In this document: positions 15,997-23,988 of the stretch, piece after piece
Position numbering within the stretch: position 1 is the first letter of the stretch
Layout: each line of letters begins with the position of its first letter
Assembly: GCF_009908195.1 (NCBI RefSeq)
Contig: NZ_JAAAHS010000013.1
Coordinates: 1 to 47,323, forward strand
Length of the DNA stretch: 47,323 bases
Source: Streptomyces boluensis
GTDB taxonomy: Bacteria; Actinomycetota; Actinomycetes; Streptomycetales; Streptomycetaceae
Direction: 5' to 3'
Notes under the pieces: generated by a model
What the model saw: the letters and a program-made list of their open reading frames with translations, nothing else
Databases searched by the model: none
Told to the model about the DNA's origin: nothing
Translations under genes and position numbers: made by a program

Positions 15997-17826
15997 ATGC
16001 CCCAGTATGCACCCGGGCACCGGAACAGACGGCGGCTCGCGGCCGCGGTTTCCGCACTCGCCGCGGCGGTGGCCCTGACCGGCTTCGCCGGGAGCGCCGA
16101 GGCCGTGACAGGGAACGAGGACACGGACAAGGCCGTCGAGCCGCAGTCGCAGGAGTACGTCGCCATGGGCGACTCGTTCTCCGCGGGCCCGTTGGTCCTC
16201 CCGCAGAGCGAGCTGCTGACATGCGCCCGCTCGTCCGTCAACTACCCGGCGCTGCTTGCCGAACGGCTCAACGTGGACACGGCCCGGTTCCGGGACGTCA
16301 CCTGCAGCAGCGCCCGGACCGAGGACTTCGCCAACTCCCAGCCCGGCAATGTCTCGGGCACAGCGGCTCCCCAGTACGACGCGCTCAGCAAGGACACCAC
16401 ACTCGTCACCGTGGGTATCGGCGGCAACGACATCGGCCTCGTCGGTCTCGTGCAGGCCTGTACCAACTTCCTGTCCAGTGGCGCGTCTTGCAAGGACAGG
16501 TTCACCGAGGGCGGCGTCGACCAGTACGCGAAGAAGATCGACAGCTTCGCCTCCACCTACGGCACGGTCATCGAAAAGATCCGCGAACGCGCTCCCCGAG
16601 CACGCATCCTGATGGTCGGTTACCCCACCGGATTCAAGCCGGGCGGCTGCCACCCCTTCGTCCCGATCCTGGGAGAAGACGCCGACTACGTCCAGGCGAA
16701 CATGGACCGGCTGAATCGCCGGATGGCCGAGCAGGCGGACTCGCACGGCGCCACCTACGTGGACCTGCGCACGCCGAGCATCGGCCATGACGCCTGCCGG
16801 CCCGCCTCCACCAAGTGGATCGAGGGCTTGTTCCCCTCCGTCGTCAACAACGGCTTCGCCCCCTTCCACCCCAACGCCGAGGGCATGAGCCAAGCCGTTC
16901 CCACCGTCGCCGAGGCCGCGGTCACGACCGCACCCACCGCTCCGGGCGCCGATCCGCCGAACCCGAAGGTGCTCACGTACAACTCGTTCCTCCTCAGCAA
17001 GGCGCTCTACCCCAACTGGGGCCAGGACCACCGGGCGAAGGAGATCCCGGCGGCATCCTTCTACCAGGGCAACGACGTCGTGGTTGTCCAGGAGGCCTTC
17101 GACAACTCGGCCTCCGAGGCCCTCAAGTCGAACTCCGCGGCGCAGTACCCCTACCAGACGCCCGTGATGGGCCGCAGCACCAGCGGATGGGACGCGACGA
17201 GCGGGGCGTACTCGTCCCTCACCCCGGAGGACGGCGGCGTCACCATGCTCAGCAAGTGGCCTGTCCTTCGCCAGGAGCAGTACGTGTACAAGGAGGCCTG
17301 CGGCGCCGACTCACAGGCCAACAAGGGCTTCGTGTATGCCGTATTGAGCGTGAACGGCGCCAAGGTGCATGTCGTCGGCACCCATGCGCAGGCCACGGAC
17401 CCCAGCTGCGCCACCGGCGAGCCCGCCCGGATCCGCAGCACCCAGTTCAAGGAGATGGACGCCTTCTTGGACGGCAAGGACATCCCGGCCGACGAGCAGG
17501 TGATCGTCGCGGGTGACTTCAACGTCGACTCGCACAGCGATGAGTACGCCAAGGTCCTGGCGGACGGCGGCTTGGCGGACGCCACCCGCACGGGGCACCC
17601 GTACTCCTTCGACACCCAGGACAACTCCATCGCCTCCGAGCGCTACCCCACCGACCCGCGCGAGAACCTCGACCACGTCCTGCACCGGGCGGACCACGCC
17701 CGGCCGTCGGCCTGGACCAATGAGGTCGTCAGGCAGCGGAGCGCTCCCTGGTCCGTGACCAGCGGGGGCAAGGTGTACACGTACACCGACCTCTCGGACC
17801 ACTACCCGGTGGTGGCCGGCCGCTGA
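15997..17826 (+). CDS. secreted SGNH hydrolase fused to sphingomyelinase C
   Basis: A 609-residue two-enzyme protein. After a Sec-type signal (RRRLAAAVSALAAAVALTGF), residues about 50-310 form an SGNH/GDSL hydrolase with the nucleophile in GDSFSAG (Ser60), the GGND block near 142 and HPNAEG near 291, like Streptomyces secreted lipases and phospholipases. From about residue 322 it continues as an endonuclease/exonuclease/phosphatase-fold sphingomyelin phosphodiesterase: VLTYNSFLL, metal-binding Glu in VVQEAF (near 365), AGDFNVDSHS (near 505) and the catalytic-His end SDHYPVVAG. The pair could remove acyl chains and split the phosphocholine head group. The upstream ceramidase would then process the ceramide. 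ATG 15997 has GGAAGG upstream. Confidence 0.93.
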   Translation: MPQYAPGHRNRRRLAAAVSALAAAVALTGFAGSAEAVTGNEDTDKAVEPQSQEYVAMGDSFSAGPLVLPQSELLTCARSSVNYPALLAERLNVDTARFRDVTCSSARTEDFANSQPGNVSGTAAPQYDALSKDTTLVTVGIGGNDIGLVGLVQACTNFLSSGASCKDRFTEGGVDQYAKKIDSFASTYGTVIEKIRERAPRARILMVGYPTGFKPGGCHPFVPILGEDADYVQANMDRLNRRMAEQADSHGATYVDLRTPSIGHDACRPASTKWIEGLFPSVVNNGFAPFHPNAEGMSQAVPTVAEAAVTTAPTAPGADPPNPKVLTYNSFLLSKALYPNWGQDHRAKEIPAASFYQGNDVVVVQEAFDNSASEALKSNSAAQYPYQTPVMGRSTSGWDATSGAYSSLTPEDGGVTMLSKWPVLRQEQYVYKEACGADSQANKGFVYAVLSVNGAKVHVVGTHAQATDPSCATGEPARIRSTQFKEMDAFLDGKDIPADEQVIVAGDFNVDSHSDEYAKVLADGGLADATRTGHPYSFDTQDNSIASERYPTDPRENLDHVLHRADHARPSAWTNEVVRQRSAPWSVTSGGKVYTYTDLSDHYPVVAGR

Positions 17827-17928
17827 TCCGACAGCGGGTATGCCGGCCGGACCGCTGTTCACCAGCGCCGATCCTCCGTTTCGGCCCGTGATGCAGAGCC
17901 TGCGGTGACGCGTACGAGGAGACATACA

Positions 17929-17952
17929 CGCCTGCGTCCGGACACGCAGGCG
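17929..17952 (+). terminator. hairpin after the sphingomyelinase gene
   Basis: CGCCTGCGT pairs perfectly with ACGCAGGCG around a six-base loop, 100 bases beyond the sphingomyelinase stop. Good position for ending the ceramidase-sphingomyelinase transcript. Confidence 0.6.
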
Positions 17953-18000
17953 CGGGACGGGAGGCCGGGCCACGTGAACAGGCGAGCACAAGCAGCGGCC

Positions 18001-18399
18001 GAGCTCCGGCCGGCCGGCTGAACGATCAGGGGGTACTCAGGACACTAGCTACGGACGGACCGTGATCCGGTCGACGCCGATCTGCTGTGGATACACCTTG
18101 CTGAACTCAGTGAAGGGGTCGGTCTCCGCGTACGTGTTCACAACTACCTCACCGAGGCGCTCTTGGTTGCTGATCGCAGTTACCAGCCCGGCCGCGAAGA
18201 GTACGACCTTGAGGGGAAGATTACGTCCGGTCAGCCGGTCGAAGAGTTCCGCGGGGCTGCTCTGGCGCCACCGTCGTTCCCGGTCATCCGATGCCATGAC
18301 CGGAGATTAGGAGCCCGAATAATCGGTCGGGCGACGACGCTCCGATCTAGCATCCTGAGTCAAAGATCTCCTGGTGGTTCAGCCGGCCGGCCGGAGCTC
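18001..18399. repeat. inverted-repeat-bounded cassette
   Basis: The 23 bases at 18001-18023 are the exact reverse complement of 18377-18399. The pairing continues imperfectly inward: 18024-18048 ends ACTCAGGACACTAG, and 18347-18376 begins CTAGCATCCTGAGT. The arms are about 48-53 bases long and enclose one 82-codon reading frame. The layout resembles a small mobile element or MITE, though no transposase motif is visible and I could not define a target duplication. Confidence 0.7.
18049..18297 (-). CDS. 82-residue protein inside the inverted repeats
   Basis: MASDDRERRWRQSSPAELFD is followed by a basic segment, a hydrophobic stretch (LPLKVVLFAAGLVTAI) and a polar C-terminus ending in VDRITVRP. 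It could be a small membrane-associated protein. No family is recognised. The ribosome binding site is weak. The stop codon begins on the base after the left inverted-repeat arm, so the frame fills nearly the whole space between the arms. Confidence 0.4.
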   Translation of the reverse strand: MASDDRERRWRQSSPAELFDRLTGRNLPLKVVLFAAGLVTAISNQERLGEVVVNTYAETDPFTEFSKVYPQQIGVDRITVRP

Positions 18400-18694
18400 G
18401 CATGTCAGTCGACGCTGCCAAGGTCTCACCACTTGCTCGGCCGGCACCACCTGAGAATCTCTGACTCAGGTCGCTAGAGATCGTCCCGGGCCAGAAGGTC
18501 GCGCTCCCGGTACCAGCTACGCAGGTGATCTTCACGTACCTCGGCGAGGTACTCGCGGTCGGGCTTCGAGGCGTAAACGCGCGGGCCGAGCCCTCGCTGG
18601 TGGAAGCCGCCGTGGCGACGTCCACCAGCGGGCGCCGGAAGCCGATCGTCCGTCCAACGGCTGGCCGACGCCACAAGGCCGGAAGACTGGACCA
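18400..18694. other. third repeat arm and an unrecognised minus-strand tail
   Basis: Positions 18438-18477 carry a third related arm (GACTCAGGTCGCTAG), inverted relative to 18347-18399, so the two also form a dyad with a spacer of about 40 bases. On the minus strand a frame from about 18584 to the stop at 18474 reads SKPDREYLAEVREDHLRSWY and more. It has protein-like composition but no recognised family, and may be the tail of a lost gene. Confidence 0.4.
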
Positions 18695-19190
18695 TCCCAA
18701 CTCGGCCTGGCACGAGGGGGGTTGCTGTCAGGCATGCTGATCGCGGCGGTGTTCGAGGCGGTGACGGTGCCGTTCTTCGGGCACTGCCGGACCGGGTGGG
18801 GCGACGGCCGGTGTTCCTGGCCGCTGCGGGTTTCACGGCGCTGCTCGCGTTCCCGTTCTTCTCGCTGCTCGCCACCGGGCGGACCACCCTCGTCCGGCTG
18901 GTCCTGCTGCTCGCCCTGGCGGTCGCGCACGCCGGGACGTACGGGCCGACGGCGGCGCCCTCTACGCGGAGATGTTCAGCGTGGACGTGCGGTACACGGG
19001 CACGTCGATCGGCTACCAGCTGGGCGGTGTGGTCGCCGGTTGCGTGCGCCTCTGGCGGCCGGCGCGCTGTTGGGTGCGGCGGGCGGTGCCTCGTGGCCGA
19101 TCGCGGGCGCGGCCCTGGTCGGCCTGGTGTGCGCCCTGCTCACCCGGGAGACGCGTGGCCGCGATCGGCGGGCGCTACCGGTCGGTGAGG
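18695..19190 (+). pseudogene. C-terminal relic of an MHS-family MFS transporter
   Basis: Segments typical of metabolite:proton symporters appear in order but in different frames. First is LSGMLIAAVFEAVTVPFFGH, second is the helix-loop motif GRRPVFLAAAGFTALLAFPF, third is YAEMFSVDVRYTGTSIGYQL near 18963-19020 (a hallmark of the MHS group), and fourth is ALLGAAGGASWPIAGAALVG. At least three frameshifts are needed and the N-terminal half is missing. Its end overlaps the 3' end of the converging ATP-grasp gene. Confidence 0.85.
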
Positions 19191-20152
19191 TCGGGCCCGT
19201 GCTCGAGCCGGTCGGCGATGGCCTCGGCGATCGCACCGGTGACGGCGTCCGGTTGCCAGGCCCACTGACCGTTGGGGTTGCACTCCAGGAAGTACCAGTC
19301 GCCGGTACGCGTGACCGCGAAGTCGAAGGCCCCGAAGGCGAGTTGACACTGGTCGAGGTATGCGGCGACGGCGTGCGCCACCCGGTCGGGGACGGTGATC
19401 GGGGTGCACTCCATGAGGGACTGCCGCTGCCGCCAGTCGAGATCGGGGCTGTCGATCCGGACCGCGAACAGCCGCCCGCCGACGGCCGTCACGCGTACGT
19501 CGTAGGCCTTGTCCACCCTGGCCTGGAACAGGTGCGGGCAGACGGCCACAGCCGCGTTGATCTCGTACGGGCGCACCTCCCGCACCCACACCTGTTGGGC
19601 TTCGCCGTCGGCCTGGTACCGCGTGTTCCACAGGGGTTTGTAGACGGCGCCGCCGGCCTGTGCGGCGGTGAACTCCCGTGCCTGCTCTGGGTCGTTGGTG
19701 ATGAGCGTGCTCGGCAGCAGGAATCCGCTGCGCCCGGCGGCGGCCAGCTGGGCGGGCTTGTACTCGGCCGCGCGGTTGCGCCAGGGGTGGTTGACGTAGT
19801 GGGCGCCGGGGAGCGAGGCGAGGATGCCGCCGACGCCCCAGAAGGACTGCGACGCGGCGAACTCCCTTTCCTGGCCGGAAAGTTCGGGTGGGCCCTCGAA
19901 GGGTGAGGGTCTGCGCGTCCAGACGGACCGGACCTGGTCGAGGTCGAGCGCGCGGCTGGGGGTGCGCAGGGTGCCGCTCCGGTCACCTGTGCGGTACCTG
20001 GCGGTGAGCGCAGCGCCCTCGTGCGGGTCCCTGCCGGGGTCGAGCCGGACGACGGGGACCCGGCGGTTCGCGAGGATGCGCAGGACCAGGTCGGCGGTCA
20101 CATCGTCGGGGCCGGTCAGGACCAGCACCGATCCGCCTGGAGCTGCGGCCAT
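19175..20152 (-). CDS. tgmB: ATP-grasp graspetide ligase (TgmB/MvdD-like)
   Basis: A 325-residue ATP-grasp enzyme of the RiPP maturase type that makes ester or amide links between Ser/Thr/Lys and Asp/Glu side chains in a precursor peptide. The N-terminal domain has VLVLTGPDDVTADLVLRIL and SVWTRRP (the WxRRP motif of MvdD/TgmB proteins). The middle has HPWRNRAAEYKPAQL, and the catalytic part has DVRVTAVGG and the Mg/ATP-binding FLECNPNGQWAW near the C-terminus. ATG 20150-20152 overlaps the precursor stop (TGATG), so translation is coupled. No methyltransferase gene follows, unlike some graspetide clusters; the next sequence is an MFS relic. Confidence 0.92.
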   Translation of the reverse strand: MAAAPGGSVLVLTGPDDVTADLVLRILANRRVPVVRLDPGRDPHEGAALTARYRTGDRSGTLRTPSRALDLDQVRSVWTRRPSPFEGPPELSGQEREFAASQSFWGVGGILASLPGAHYVNHPWRNRAAEYKPAQLAAAGRSGFLLPSTLITNDPEQAREFTAAQAGGAVYKPLWNTRYQADGEAQQVWVREVRPYEINAAVAVCPHLFQARVDKAYDVRVTAVGGRLFAVRIDSPDLDWRQRQSLMECTPITVPDRVAHAVAAYLDQCQLAFGAFDFAVTRTGDWYFLECNPNGQWAWQPDAVTGAIAEAIADRLEHGPDLTDR

Positions 20153-20406
20153 CAGTCGTGGTCGTCGTCGTGGGAGTCGTCGGAGTCGTGGCTGTCGCCG
20201 CTGCTCGTGCCCGTGTGGCTCGAAGTGCTGCTGCTGGTCTGGTTGTTGTAGTCGTTGAGCTCGACCGAACGGCCGTGTTCGTCGACGACGACGGCGATCT
20301 GCGTCTCGGGGTCGATCACCGGCGTACGCCGTGTCACTGTGCCGGTCTCGGCATATGGCGCCATGCGGGTGACGCCCCAAGGGGCACCTGGGGCTCGCGT
20401 TTCCAT
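20152..20406 (-). CDS. tgmA: graspetide precursor peptide (ATP-grasp-modified RiPP)
   Basis: An 84-residue precursor. The leader contains APWGVTRMAPY (residues 8-18) and the IDPETQIAVVVDEHGRSVEL block (31-50), the conserved recognition pattern of actinobacterial ATP-grasp-modified peptides. Residues 57-84 are the likely core: four Thr and eight Ser mixed with His and Gly in the first half, then mostly Asp with His at the C-terminus. Ser/Thr would be the nucleophiles and Asp the acceptors for macrolactones. ATG 20404-20406 has a strong GGGAGG site. The stop overlaps the ligase start. A 22-bp palindrome lies about 100 bases upstream. Confidence 0.9.
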   Translation of the reverse strand: METRAPGAPWGVTRMAPYAETGTVTRRTPVIDPETQIAVVVDEHGRSVELNDYNNQTSSSTSSHTGTSSGDSHDSDDSHDDDHD

Positions 20407-20507
20407 CGTGCTGCCTCCCTGGCTTCGACGGGCTCCCGGCGGGCTTTGCGAAGGGCCGCGAGGGGCCTCCGCAGGCCCGTCCGAGCATCCTGCCCCTGCC
20501 GTGTACT

Positions 20508-20529
20508 GGCCGGAAGTCCACTTCCGGCC
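20508..20529. promoter_or_regulatory. 22-bp palindrome upstream of the graspetide genes
   Basis: GGCCGGAAGT, a two-base CC centre, and the exact complement ACTTCCGGCC. It lies 102 bases before the precursor start. The near-absent spacer makes it a better dimeric operator than a terminator. No regulator gene sits beside it. Confidence 0.5.
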
Positions 20530-21001
20530 CGGTTGGCCGGTCGGGGCGGTTCGCAACGCACCATCCCCGGCCAGCAGTCGGCGTTCGGGCCGATCCGCCG
20601 CAGGGTGGCGCCAAGCAGCAACGCCGTCCGCTGCGGGCGCTCGAGGCGTTCACAGACCCGGTCCCCATCCCGATCGAGGTGAGACCGCGGTGCGGTCGAG
20701 GTCGACGGCGAAGGTCTTGTCTGGCAATCCCACTCCGTCGCCTGTAACGGGGCCTCACTGGCGCGGTTGGCTCCCCGTACGTCCTGGCTTCCGCCGACGC
20801 GTACTCAAATGCTGGGCGGACACGGGACACCGCGGCACCGTCCAACACGCCCCCGTTTCCGATGCCGTCGGCTCAATGAGCTCCCTCCATGAACGCTGAG
20901 GCCCCCTGCCCACACTGGACGCCGAAGGCCAAGTACTGGACCCCGGCTGAACCGTTGACGTACGCCAACGACCTCGGTGGTGACCGGGCGTTGGTCAAGC
21001 C
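20530..21001. other. no gene recognised between graspetide cluster and LacI gene
   Basis: About 470 bases with no convincing gene on either strand. It should contain the promoter of the leftward precursor gene, but I cannot place -10 and -35 boxes with confidence. Confidence 0.4.
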
Positions 21002-22039
21002 TCATGCGTTCGTTCCGGGTGCCGGTTGTTCCCCCGAGCCCCGGGCGATCAGCCGGGTGGGGATGGTGATGGTCCGGGCGCGGGTGCGGGTGCCGTCGAG
21101 GCGGGTCAGGGCGATGGTCGCCGCTGCTTCGCCGAGTTCTTGCGCGTTCTGGGCTACGACGGTCAGCGCCGGTTCGAGGGCCTCGGCGAGTGCGATGTCG
21201 TCGAAGGCGACGACGGCGACGTCCTTGCGCTTGGTGCGGGCGAGTTCGGCGACTATGCCGAGCGCCATGATGTTGTTGCCGGCGAACAGCGCGGTGGGGG
21301 GATCGGCCAGGTCGAGGAGTTGGGCGGTAGCGGCCTCGGCGCTTTGCTGGTCGTGGGCGTTGGCGACGAGCGAGCGGTCGTAGGGGATGGTGGCCTCGTC
21401 CAGGGCCGAGCGGTAGCCGGCCAGGCGTTCGCGGCGGGTGTACAGCTTCAGGGGCAGGTCGCCGAGGAAGCCGATGCGGCGGTGGCCGTGGGCGATGAGG
21501 TGGGCTACGCCGTCGTGGGCGCCCACGCGGTTGGAGCTGACGACGCGGTCGGTGGACAGGCCGACTCCGGGGCGGTCGAGGAAGATCACGGGGAGCCCCG
21601 CCTCACGATGGGACTTGAGGTGGGTGTGGTCGGCGCCGACGGACGGCACGACCATCAGGATGCTGACGCGGCGGGCGAGGAACTGGTCCGTCAGGGCGCG
21701 TTCGCGGGCGGGATCGTCGGCTGAGGAGCCCATGAGCAGAGTCAGGCCGCGTTCGCGGACGGTGTCCTCGATCGCGCGGGCCACGGCTCCGAAGAAGGGG
21801 TTGGCGACGTCGGGGATGACCAGGCCGATGGTTGCGTCCGGGCCGCCGACGCGGATGTTGCGGGCCATGAGGTTCGGCTGGAAGCCGAGCTTGGCGACGG
21901 CGGCCAGTACCTGTTCCCTGGTCCGGGCCGAGGCGGGTCCGTCCTCGTTGAGGACACGAGAGACCGTTTTGGCGCTGACGCCGACTTCTCGGGCGACGTC
22001 GGCCAGGGTGGGGCGGCGGCTCGCTGCCATGGAGACCAT
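21002..22039 (-). CDS. LacI-family regulator of module A
   Basis: A 345-residue LacI/GalR repressor. The N-terminal helix-turn-helix reads TLADVAREVGVSAKTVSRVL, with the hinge near residue 50-60, followed by a periplasmic-binding-protein-like sensor domain (IGLVIPDVANPFFG to the C-terminus). The start at 22039 and an internal Met at 22030 are both possible; neither has a strong ribosome binding site. It lies just downstream of the fructose-type ABC transporter genes on the same strand, after a hairpin. It is the likely ligand of the paired TGTCATCGATGACA operators at 25072-25101 and 25410-25439. That assignment is inference from position. Confidence 0.9.
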   Translation of the reverse strand: MVSMAASRRPTLADVAREVGVSAKTVSRVLNEDGPASARTREQVLAAVAKLGFQPNLMARNIRVGGPDATIGLVIPDVANPFFGAVARAIEDTVRERGLTLLMGSSADDPARERALTDQFLARRVSILMVVPSVGADHTHLKSHREAGLPVIFLDRPGVGLSTDRVVSSNRVGAHDGVAHLIAHGHRRIGFLGDLPLKLYTRRERLAGYRSALDEATIPYDRSLVANAHDQQSAEAATAQLLDLADPPTALFAGNNIMALGIVAELARTKRKDVAVVAFDDIALAEALEPALTVVAQNAQELGEAAATIALTRLDGTRTRARTITIPTRLIARGSGEQPAPGTNA

Positions 22040-22056
22040 TTCTTGAGGGCCTGTCA

Positions 22057-22083
22057 GTTCCGGCCGCGGGCAACGGCCGGAAC
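22057..22083 (-). terminator. hairpin between ABC ATPase and LacI genes
   Basis: GTTCCGGCCG and its exact complement CGGCCGGAAC around a seven-base loop, 15 bases past the ATPase stop. It would end or reduce transcription from the transporter operon into the regulator gene. Confidence 0.6.
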
Positions 22084-22097
22084 CTCGCAGGCTTACG

Positions 22098-22922
22098 TCA
22101 GTGGGCTTGGACTCCGGCGGCCTTGGCGGCCTGGGAGTCGGCTATGACAGTATCCCCGGTCTCGTCGACGGTGAGTGCGCCGGTCATGATGGCGACGACT
22201 TCCGCCATGGTGTGGTCCTGCGGGCGGATCTGGGCCACCCGGCGGCCGAGGCGCTGGACGTGGATGCGGTCGGCGAGTTCGAAGACATGCGGCATGTTGT
22301 GGCTGATCAGGACCACCGGCAGGCCACGGTCGCGCACCCGCTTGATCATGTCGAGGACCTGGCCCGACTCCTTGACTCCGAGGGCGGCGGTCGGTTCGTC
22401 CATGACGACGACATGCCGGGCCCATGCGACGGCCCGCGCCACCGCCACCCCCTGGCGCTGGCCGCCGGACAGGGTCTCCACGGCCTGGGTGAGTGAGCGG
22501 AGGCCGATCTTGAGGTCGGCCATATTGGCGGCCGATTCCTCACGCATGCGCTTCTTGTCGAGCATGCGGAACACGCTGCCGAGCACTCCCGGGCGGCGCA
22601 CCTCGCGGCCCAGGAACATGTTGGAGGCGATGTCCAGGGAGGCGGCCACCGCCAGATCCTGGTAGACGGTCTCGATGCCGAGACGGCGGGCGTCCAGGGG
22701 GCCGCGGAAGCGCACCGGCTGTCCGTCGAGTTCGATGGTGCCCTCGTCCGGCTGGAGTGCGCCGGTGAGTGCCTTGATCAGGCTGGACTTGCCGGCGCCG
22801 TTGTCGCCGATCACGGCGAGCACTTCGCCGGGCATGAGGTCGAAGTCGGCTCCGTCCAGGGCGGTGACGTGGCCGTAGCGCTTGACGAGCCCGCGGGCCT
22901 TCAGTACGGGTGTCGGTGTCAT
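22098..22922 (-). CDS. sugar ABC transporter ATP-binding protein (FrcA-like)
   Basis: A 274-residue single-domain ABC ATPase. Walker A GDNGAGKSS (residues about 37-45), Q-loop YQDLAV, signature LSGGQRQG, Walker B VVVMDEPTAAL and the switch His in ISHNM are all intact. Single-domain ATPases of this size pair with FrcB/FrcC-type fructose or ribose importers. The start overlaps the permease stop by ATGA, so the two are coupled. It powers uptake of the sugar bound by the lipoprotein at 23989-25011. Confidence 0.93.
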   Translation of the reverse strand: MTPTPVLKARGLVKRYGHVTALDGADFDLMPGEVLAVIGDNGAGKSSLIKALTGALQPDEGTIELDGQPVRFRGPLDARRLGIETVYQDLAVAASLDIASNMFLGREVRRPGVLGSVFRMLDKKRMREESAANMADLKIGLRSLTQAVETLSGGQRQGVAVARAVAWARHVVVMDEPTAALGVKESGQVLDMIKRVRDRGLPVVLISHNMPHVFELADRIHVQRLGRRVAQIRPQDHTMAEVVAIMTGALTVDETGDTVIADSQAAKAAGVQAH

Positions 22923-23935
22923 CGGCTCGCCTTCCTGCGGGAGAACTGGTCGACGGTGACGGCGAGGATCACCAGGCCGCCGGTGATCAGGGTCTGGTAG
23001 ATGGAGCCGACGCCCATGAGCTGGAGGCCGTTGCGGAACACGCCGACCAGCAGGGCGCCGACGAGCGTGCCGATCACCACGCCGCGCCCGCCGAACAGGG
23101 AGGTGCCGCCGATCACGACTGCGGTGATCGCGTCGAGGTTGTCGGTCTGGCCCGCTTTGGGGTCACCAACTCCGGTACGGGAGACCAGAAGCAGGGCCGC
23201 GATGCCGTAGATGAGTCCGGCGAGCGTGTAGATGCCCAGGCGCAGTCGGGTCGTTCGGATACCGGTCAGCCGGGCGACGTCGGGGCTGTTGCCGAGGGCG
23301 TAGGTGTGCTTGCCCCATGCGGTCTGGCTCAGGGCGTAGGCCAGAACGAGGAAGAGCACGATCGTGAGGACCGAGCCGTACGTGATGTCGGTGCGGCCGA
23401 GCGGGAAGGTCTGGCCGAGGGCAGTGAGCGGGCCGGGCAGGTCTGTGATCGTCTGTTCGGCGGAGTAGATATGGGTGAGCGCGAAGGCGATGTTCAGCAT
23501 GCCGAGGGTCACGATGAACGGCGGCAGTTTGATGTAGGTCACCAGTGCGCCGTTGGCGAGCCCGAACAGGGCGCAGACGCCGATTCCCGCGGCGATCGCG
23601 GCATAAGGGGGCAGCGTGCCGTCGGCGGCGAGCTTGGCCATCACGATGGTGCCGAAGGCCATCACCGCACCGCAGGACAGGTCGATGCCGGCTGTGAGGA
23701 TGATCAGTGTCTGGCCGAGGGCGAGGGTGCCGACGACCATGACCTGCTGGACGACGAGCGAGAGATTCCCACCGGACAGGAACTGGTCGTTCTGCAAGGT
23801 GAAGAACAGGCAGGCGACGACGAGTGCGGCGAGCGGGCCGGCTGTGGGATGAGTGGTCAATGCGCGCCAGTCGGGCCGCAGTCCGGCCGGCGGCGGCGCG
23901 GCCGCTTCGCGTTCGGGCGCGGTGGTCGTGCTCAT
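22919..23935 (-). CDS. sugar ABC transporter permease (FrcC-like)
   Basis: A 338-residue CUT2-type permease (RbsC/FrcC family) with eight to ten hydrophobic helices. The family-typical segments LILTAGIDLSCGAVMAFG and VVIGGTSLFGGRGVVIGTLV are clear. The N-terminal 30 residues are Ala/Pro-rich and cytoplasmic. It lies 53 bases after the binding-protein gene and overlaps the ATPase start, completing a three-gene importer. Confidence 0.93.
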   Translation of the reverse strand: MSTTTAPEREAAAPPPAGLRPDWRALTTHPTAGPLAALVVACLFFTLQNDQFLSGGNLSLVVQQVMVVGTLALGQTLIILTAGIDLSCGAVMAFGTIVMAKLAADGTLPPYAAIAAGIGVCALFGLANGALVTYIKLPPFIVTLGMLNIAFALTHIYSAEQTITDLPGPLTALGQTFPLGRTDITYGSVLTIVLFLVLAYALSQTAWGKHTYALGNSPDVARLTGIRTTRLRLGIYTLAGLIYGIAALLLVSRTGVGDPKAGQTDNLDAITAVVIGGTSLFGGRGVVIGTLVGALLVGVFRNGLQLMGVGSIYQTLITGGLVILAVTVDQFSRRKASR

Positions 23936-23988
23936 GAGGCTTTCGGCTCCTTGGTCGATCAGTGCAATGCGTTTGGCACCGTGGTGGT

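Noticed and set aside
18722..19906. Single 394-codon plus-strand protein spanning the MFS relic and the ATP-grasp gene
   Set aside because: Only the first part resembles a transporter and only in patches. The remainder is antisense to the ATP-grasp gene.
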